A DNA stretch of 64,000 nt, taken from positions 682,001-746,000 of the forward strand of contig RBKR01000004.1 of the NCBI GenBank assembly GCA_004835665.1, in the 5' to 3' direction. The position numbers were made by a program, and so were the translations under genes. Positions 59,563 to 64,000 of the stretch are shown here, piece after piece (within the stretch, counting starts at the first letter, position 1; the number at the start of each line of letters is the position of its first letter). The DNA comes from Phoma sp. XZ068 (lineage: Eukaryota > Ascomycota > Dothideomycetes > Pleosporales > Didymellaceae). The notes under the pieces were generated by a model. The model searched no databases. It was given only the letters and a program-made list of their open reading frames with translations, and had not been told where the DNA came from.

Positions 59563-61350
59563 CTAAGCAACATAAGCAGGGGGTGCCTCTAGCTCGTCTT
59601 CAGAAGCCCAGATGCCTCCAGTGGGACCTTTGGAGCTTCGAGCTAGTGGTGACCTGTCTCGAGAAGAGCTCTCACGATCCTTCTCTTGTTGCACCTTTCT
59701 CGCGATCTCTTGTGCCATCTTCGTCATCCATGCTTGTTCGAGAATGCCACCCGAAGTTTCGGTCTCGTTTGGGGGTGATGCGAGCGCGATCTTGTCGAAC
59801 GAGAGGGAGCGGAGGAGAGGCGATGTAGATTTTTGGGCTTGGCGAATCTGGTTGTGCGAGAGCGGTGGTCGCCTCGACGAGGGGCGGGCCTTGATCGTCT
59901 CGTCATTGTATAACTCGCGCTCCTTCGCCTTCGACCTCGACATCCTTGGAGGTTCTGAGAGAAGGGGCGCGGCGGGGAGTAGCGTCTCCGTGGATGTTGT
60001 GTTTTCCTCGAGCGTACTCGGTTCGCCGTAGTCAAGAATACCATGCGGTCCATCGTGTTGTAGGCCAGGGCGAGCTGGGCTTCGAGGTGGCGTAGCAACC
60101 TCTCCAGCTTCCCGCTCTTCAAGCATGACGCTCGAAGTCTCTGAAGCATAAGTGCTTGCCAGTTCACTTTGTCCCTCAACTGATGCAGTGTCAACATCAG
60201 CCTCGGTTGTCTTCTTGCGGAGGTCTACAACACGCTTCTTGCGCTTCCGCATGCCACCAGTGCGGGATCGTCCGGCGCCTAGAGTCAGACCCGACATAGA
60301 ATATGTGGTGGACGAGACAGTTGGGCGTGAATCGTGCGTATCCTGGGTGTCGCGGGTGCCCTGGCTTCCGGAGGCCACAGAGGATGCGCCTGATCTCATG
60401 GTACCGAAAGTAGATTGTATCCTCGACAAGCTGCCTCTTGTGAGTGCTGGTGTGGCGGTGCCGGACGCATCTCGATCTGGTCCAGCCCAAGCACGGAAAA
60501 CAGCATCTCGAATGCCAGGTGTGAAGAGCGATAGGGTGCGTTGCGACTCCGAAAGCGCGGCGAGGCGAAGGATGTTTTTCTGCGAGAAGGACGCGTGAAT
60601 CTCGCCCACGGGATCGAGCGCAATCTCAGAGATCTGAGATTCGTCGAGAGGATTGCCGAACGCATCGACAGCATCGTGTGGAGGTGTCGCCAATGGGTCT
60701 ACAGCAGCAGCGCCATCCTTGGCGCCATCCAGCCTTTCGTCTTCCATCTCCTGGAACTCTGGCGAGCACAGGCGTAGTGATAATCGATGAATAATAGCAG
60801 GCAAATCCTCCATGAACAACACTCTCAATTGGCCTTCAATTTCCTTCTGCAAATAGTCGCGGACGAACGGTATCGAGTCGAAGGTGGAAGACACCTTGAG
60901 AGACTCCAGTGGGTCGTTCCTAAATACCAGTGTCAAGCCCTTTTGTTTCGAGAACACAAGGATGACGAAACCTGATAACCGGAAATTCGATAATGTGATC
61001 GATAGGGGTATTGTGAGGCCGGACGCTGCTGCGAGAGGTTGTGGTGACGCAAAATCCGGTTTTGTCGATAGGTGCGTCTTCAGCGGGTTGACCTGAACCT
61101 TTGTTTTCAGCGTCAGGAAAGCATCGCCAGTGTATGACATCTTGAAGATGCCTCGAAAGCGATCTTCGGCCAGGTCGCCAATCTCCAGGATCTCCAACTC
61201 TGGTGGGGTTGACCCAAGGTTGAGCTCGGTGACGATGATGTCGTCAACGATAATAGGCGGCTTCGGCGACTTGTTCAGCGCCGTTGTGAGCATGTCGCGC
61301 GCGCGCGAGGTGTCTGCCAGGAGTGGCGACCAGTTGAAGTTGAACGCCAT
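59563..61350 (-). CDS. MDM34: ERMES complex subunit Mdm34
   Basis: Mdm34 is the outer-mitochondrial-membrane component of ERMES, the ER-mitochondria tether that moves phospholipids. A single-exon gene of 595 aa, starting MAFNFNWSPLLADTSRARDM, which is the near-invariant Mdm34 start. The N-terminal SMP (lipid-transfer, TULIP) domain covers about residues 1-200 with LNLGSTPPELEILEIGDL, GIFKMSYTGDAFLTLKTKVQ, SNFRLSGFVILVFSKQKGL and LVFRNDPLESLKVSSTFDS. The C-terminal two thirds are Ser/Thr/Arg-rich and disordered, with a short basic motif (GGMRKRKKRVVDLRKK), as in other Pezizomycotina Mdm34 proteins. The length is normal for filamentous fungi. Confidence 0.97.
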   Translation of the reverse strand: MAFNFNWSPLLADTSRARDMLTTALNKSPKPPIIVDDIIVTELNLGSTPPELEILEIGDLAEDRFRGIFKMSYTGDAFLTLKTKVQVNPLKTHLSTKPDFASPQPLAAASGLTIPLSITLSNFRLSGFVILVFSKQKGLTLVFRNDPLESLKVSSTFDSIPFVRDYLQKEIEGQLRVLFMEDLPAIIHRLSLRLCSPEFQEMEDERLDGAKDGAAAVDPLATPPHDAVDAFGNPLDESQISEIALDPVGEIHASFSQKNILRLAALSESQRTLSLFTPGIRDAVFRAWAGPDRDASGTATPALTRGSLSRIQSTFGTMRSGASSVASGSQGTRDTQDTHDSRPTVSSTTYSMSGLTLGAGRSRTGGMRKRKKRVVDLRKKTTEADVDTASVEGQSELASTYASETSSVMLEEREAGEVATPPRSPARPGLQHDGPHGILDYGEPSTLEENTTSTETLLPAAPLLSEPPRMSRSKAKERELYNDETIKARPSSRRPPLSHNQIRQAQKSTSPLLRSLSFDKIALASPPNETETSGGILEQAWMTKMAQEIARKVQQEKDRESSSRDRSPLARSSKGPTGGIWASEDELEAPPAYVA

Positions 61351-62241
61351 GGCTGGTGGTTGCGGTCAGATGCAGAGGAAGCGTTGAAGCTCCTAGCAAC
61401 CAAAGGTACCGATGCGTGGGTTGGTGGGTGGCAGATGCGGTGTCGCGTGCATGCCTTTAGTCTTGGTCGCCGCGTGAACGGATTCTGGGCACACGGCGGG
61501 TCTGGGGCTGTGTATGGGTGGAAAAATGCGTCACCCGGGCGAAGGATCGTAAGCGACGTGCTGCGGTGATGCTCGCCGGCCGTGCAGGTGATGGTGGAGT
61601 GAGCTGTGAGCGTGCAGCAGGAATTTCTCGGATATGGGGAAGGTTCGGGAGCCTTAGGGACGGCGGATGCTATGAGCTCAGCGCGCAGGGAACCAACTTT
61701 TGCGCAGCAACCGTGCACCACTCGCTAACGCAGGGCTGAACTCCGGACGAACCACGGCAAGCTGGTGAAACACGACAGAAGGTTGACAGTAAACAGTATC
61801 GATAGGTGGTGAGCAGCCGACGAAGGAAGAGGTGCGTTTGGTTGTTTATCAAGGGCTTGCCTTTGCAAGCACGATTTTTCGAAGCTGTCGCGCACTTCCT
61901 GGCCGAGCAAGCATCCTTAATTTCGTTTGACGCGCATCCATGTCAGAAGCTCCTGCCGCAGCCCTCACGAGCCACAGAACCCTTCCAGAAGACTGCCAAC
62001 TCGCCAGCATCCCCAGTATCATACGCACATCAGTCTAAAAGTAGCCAATCGAGAAAAAGGGGTCGTCACTCTATCGATAATGAGTCACTTGGGCCAACAG
62101 ATTGCCTGTCCTTAAGGCGGGGAAGTATTGCGGGCGCGTTGTTTTGTGTTTGTCTTTGGACGCGATTGTTGTTGTGATACTTGAATCACATATAGCCTTG
62201 TATCTGCGACCTAGTAGGGCCTTCAGTTGTCATTGATATGC
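61351..62241. other. Intergenic: MDM34 upstream region
   Basis: About 890 bp between the MDM34 start and the stop of the ECM15-like gene, both on the minus strand. It contains the MDM34 promoter. Frames here (for example 61806-62177) begin without ATG and have no motifs. Confidence 0.55.
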
Positions 62242-62635
62242 TCAATTGTCGTCCTTCAATAGCTTCTCCACAGCCTCGACCTTGTCTTTGAAGCCTTGCT
62301 TCTTGTCTGTTCTGGTGCCAATCCTAATATCACTCTGGATCCTCACCACGCCGTTCTGATGCAATAGAGCGTGGCACTGTCCAATGACGCGCATACAGTC
62401 ATCCCATGAACCCTCTGAATATCGTCAATACTGCAATGGCTCTAACTGGATGTTACATACCGAGCGTAGTTCCTGCCGAGTGCATAGAGTAGTTCAATCC
62501 ACTCCTCTTCAAGATCCTCTGCACTTCTGCAACTTCCTTCGACACACTTGCTGTTGGTGTGCCTAGTGGAATGAGACAAAAGTCGGCCGTACAGGACGGC
62601 GGTGTCTTGATGTCTGAAATGTCGCTGCTCGCCAT
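62242..62635 (-). CDS. ECM15: MTH1187/YkoF-type protein, Ecm15 family
   Basis: The model is complement(62242..62414, 62461..62635), 115 aa, with one 46-bp intron. The protein has the family's features: CLIPLGTPTASVSKEVAEV, then NYSMHSAGTTLEGSWDDCM (made by the splice join), IGQCHALLHQNGVVRI and DIRIGTRTDKKQ. This corresponds closely to yeast Ecm15 and the UPF0045/thiamine-binding-like family, small ferredoxin-fold proteins that oligomerise and, in bacterial relatives, bind thiamine. The yeast name comes from a cell-wall phenotype; the biochemical role is not settled. It is cytosolic, with no signal sequence. The length is that of the family. Confidence 0.92.
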
Positions 62636-63088
62636 GTTTGGTTGGTTGATGTTTCTCGAGAGCTCAGGCTTGAGCTTTGAGATGCGGTTTAGGAGGGGAA
62701 AGCGCCCCACTACGACTTCAAGCTTCACTGCGTCCACGGGTTTACAACGGCATTTCACATTTTGGACGCAGTCTAGACTCTGTAGTTTTTTCATGCAGGG
62801 TTACAGAAACATGCTGCTGGGATTCTGTTCACGATTTCCTACAATTGTGTATTTGTTGCCACACTCATTGGTGGTGGAGGTTCTGCCAAGTGCTCGGAGC
62901 ATGAGAGAATTTTGCATGAACGAAGTGGGGTAGCTCTACATACACCTTCAATTCGATCGCTATGTCAGCTGTCGTGTGAAGATTCTTATCTGTAGTTGTT
63001 TCAGATAAGTGCTTGTGAGGCTGGCAGAGGCTATAAAATTGGGTCATATATACAAGAATAGGCCTTACCTCCATCAAATCAATCAATT
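62636..63088. other. Intergenic region before tRNA-Val
   Basis: About 450 bp with the ECM15-like promoter on the left. No gene or repeat recognised. Confidence 0.5.
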
Positions 63089-63172
63089 GGTTCGATGGTG
63101 TAGTTGGTTATCACGTCAGTCTAACACCTGTTAGTTCACTGAAGGTCTCCAGTTCAAGTCTGGGTCGAATCA
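63089..63172 (+). tRNA. tRNA-Val (anticodon AAC), with about 10-nt intron
   Basis: Acceptor strands GGTTCGA (63089-63095) and TCGAATC (63165-63171) pair at all seven positions with one G-U. The D-arm is GTGTAGTTGGTTATCAC. The anticodon stem TCAGT/ACTGA encloses loop CTAACA...C, giving anticodon AAC. About ten bases (CCTGTTAGTT) sit after position 37 as the intron. The T-arm TCCAG/CTGGG surrounds TTCAAGT, and the discriminator is A. A T6 run follows directly. Confidence 0.88.
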
Positions 63173-63178
63173 TTTTTT
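63173..63178 (+). terminator. Pol III T-run after tRNA-Val
   Basis: Six T residues immediately after the tRNA 3' end, a standard RNA polymerase III terminator. Confidence 0.8.
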
Positions 63179-64000
63179 GAAGTCGTCTGTCACTGGAGAC
63201 AGCTCAGTCATAGACGCGATCGCATTCTTTTTGCTCTCCTATCTGCCGCGAGCCTGATTTGATTGTCATCACATATCTATGTTACCCCAGGTGCTCTACT
63301 GTCGTTGTGGTGGAATCGAAGAGTCGAATGGTTTCCCTTCGGCGAAACAAAGAAAAAATGAAGCAAAGACACATACCGAAAGTCGAAAGAACTGGCTGGA
63401 TGCGGACGATCAATATCCCTTGGGATCGAACTTGAACACAAGGGCCTTGCTTGAATGTATAGCTGTCACCCCAACGAGAGTCACACTTCCTACTAGAATA
63501 GAAGCTGACTCCAACGATTGCATATATTGCTACTACTGTCGGCGCGTCTTTATTCTCTTGGGTCTATATCAGGAGTCTGTGATGTTGTCAGGATGTAAGG
63601 TATATGACATTGAGACCAAAGACCTGGCTAGTTGGAGTCTGAACTATCATCATACCTAAGAACTTCTAAGCGGCCTTTCCATTGTCCAGCTAATATATCC
63701 AATGACGCACTTAAGCATCACATCATATTAACACCAACTACGTAGCCGAACGCTTCCAGTGGATGTCAGACCGCGCTTATGCACGACAATGGCTAAGATA
63801 TGGCAGTGGCGCACGTTGAAAGGATCACGTTGGCAATATCAGAAGCAGTGATGGTTTGTGCGCGAGAGGTTATCAGTATTTGATTTTAATGGTTTGTGAA
63901 AACTATGTAGAGAAGAGCCACTTCCATCGCCTGGAGGGAGTAACTGACCAAATACCTGGGTATCCAAATAGTCTGATGGTAATCAGGACCGACAAATAAT
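63179..64000. other. Right-edge region, no gene recognised
   Basis: About 820 bp to the window edge. The longest frame (63279-63659, plus) has no recognisable motif. Nothing else is seen. Confidence 0.5.

Noticed and set aside
63279..63659. A 126-codon plus-strand frame near the right edge
   Set aside because: Composition is random-looking and the region around it is AT-rich intergenic sequence following a tRNA. No motif recognised.
1..64000. CRISPR arrays, operons, ribosome binding sites, prokaryotic mobile elements
   Set aside because: The sequence is clearly eukaryotic with spliceosomal introns. No regularly spaced direct repeats of CRISPR type were seen.

Overview
The window is a stretch of nuclear DNA from a filamentous ascomycete (Pezizomycotina). 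Short GT-AG introns, mostly 47-55 bp, sit in genes on both strands. There are intron-containing nuclear tRNA genes and conserved fungal proteins: an ERMES subunit, SAGA Spt3, Sec18, Ost3 and DNMT5. Protein resemblance suggests Dothideomycetes, but that is an impression and not a computed placement. I see 20 protein-coding genes, one cut by the left edge. I also see two convincing tRNA genes and one degraded tRNA-like element. I found no transposon, CRISPR array or rRNA.

Layout. 1-5.5 kb: the 3' end of a GAF-linked hybrid histidine kinase, then two tandem paralogous genes for small Myb/SANT-like proteins with charged tails. 5.5-12 kb: a malic enzyme with a mitochondrial-type presequence, transcribed divergently from a large DUF5923/DUF4449-type protein. 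12-20.2 kb: a coiled-coil protein, OST3, DPH5, SPT3 and RPL19, the last with its start codon split by an intron. 20.8-33.9 kb: a BRE4/FUSC-type membrane protein, a small conserved protein, KXD1, SEC18 and a 2H phosphoesterase-like protein. 34.4-42 kb: a complete DNMT5 (DNA methyltransferase, RING-type fingers and SNF2 ATPase) with two six-cysteine modules at its N-terminus. 44-46.4 kb: a long disordered protein. 46.4-51.2 kb: a gene-poor stretch with a 26-bp tandem repeat, an intron-containing tRNA-Met and a damaged tRNA-Lys-like element. 51.2-55.5 kb: one uninterrupted 1429-codon frame joining a HeLo-like N-terminus, a kinase-like domain lacking the usual beta3 lysine, two IQ motifs and a trypsin-like protease domain with an H/D/S triad. 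56-64 kb: Tudor-SN, MDM34, an ECM15/MTH1187-family protein and tRNA-Val(AAC) with a short intron.

Most of the window is conserved housekeeping content: secretion and glycosylation (SEC18, OST3), translation (RPL19, DPH5, tRNAs), transcription (SPT3), organelle contacts and trafficking (MDM34, KXD1) and RNA processing (Tudor-SN). No functional gene cluster is evident. The two items most worth follow-up are the HeLo-like/kinase-like/IQ/protease fusion, which looks like a multi-domain signalling or cell-death protein of uncharacterised type, and the DNMT5 with duplicated cysteine modules in place of a recognisable N-terminal chromatin reader. Exon boundaries were placed by hand from splice signals, reading-frame continuity and protein conservation.
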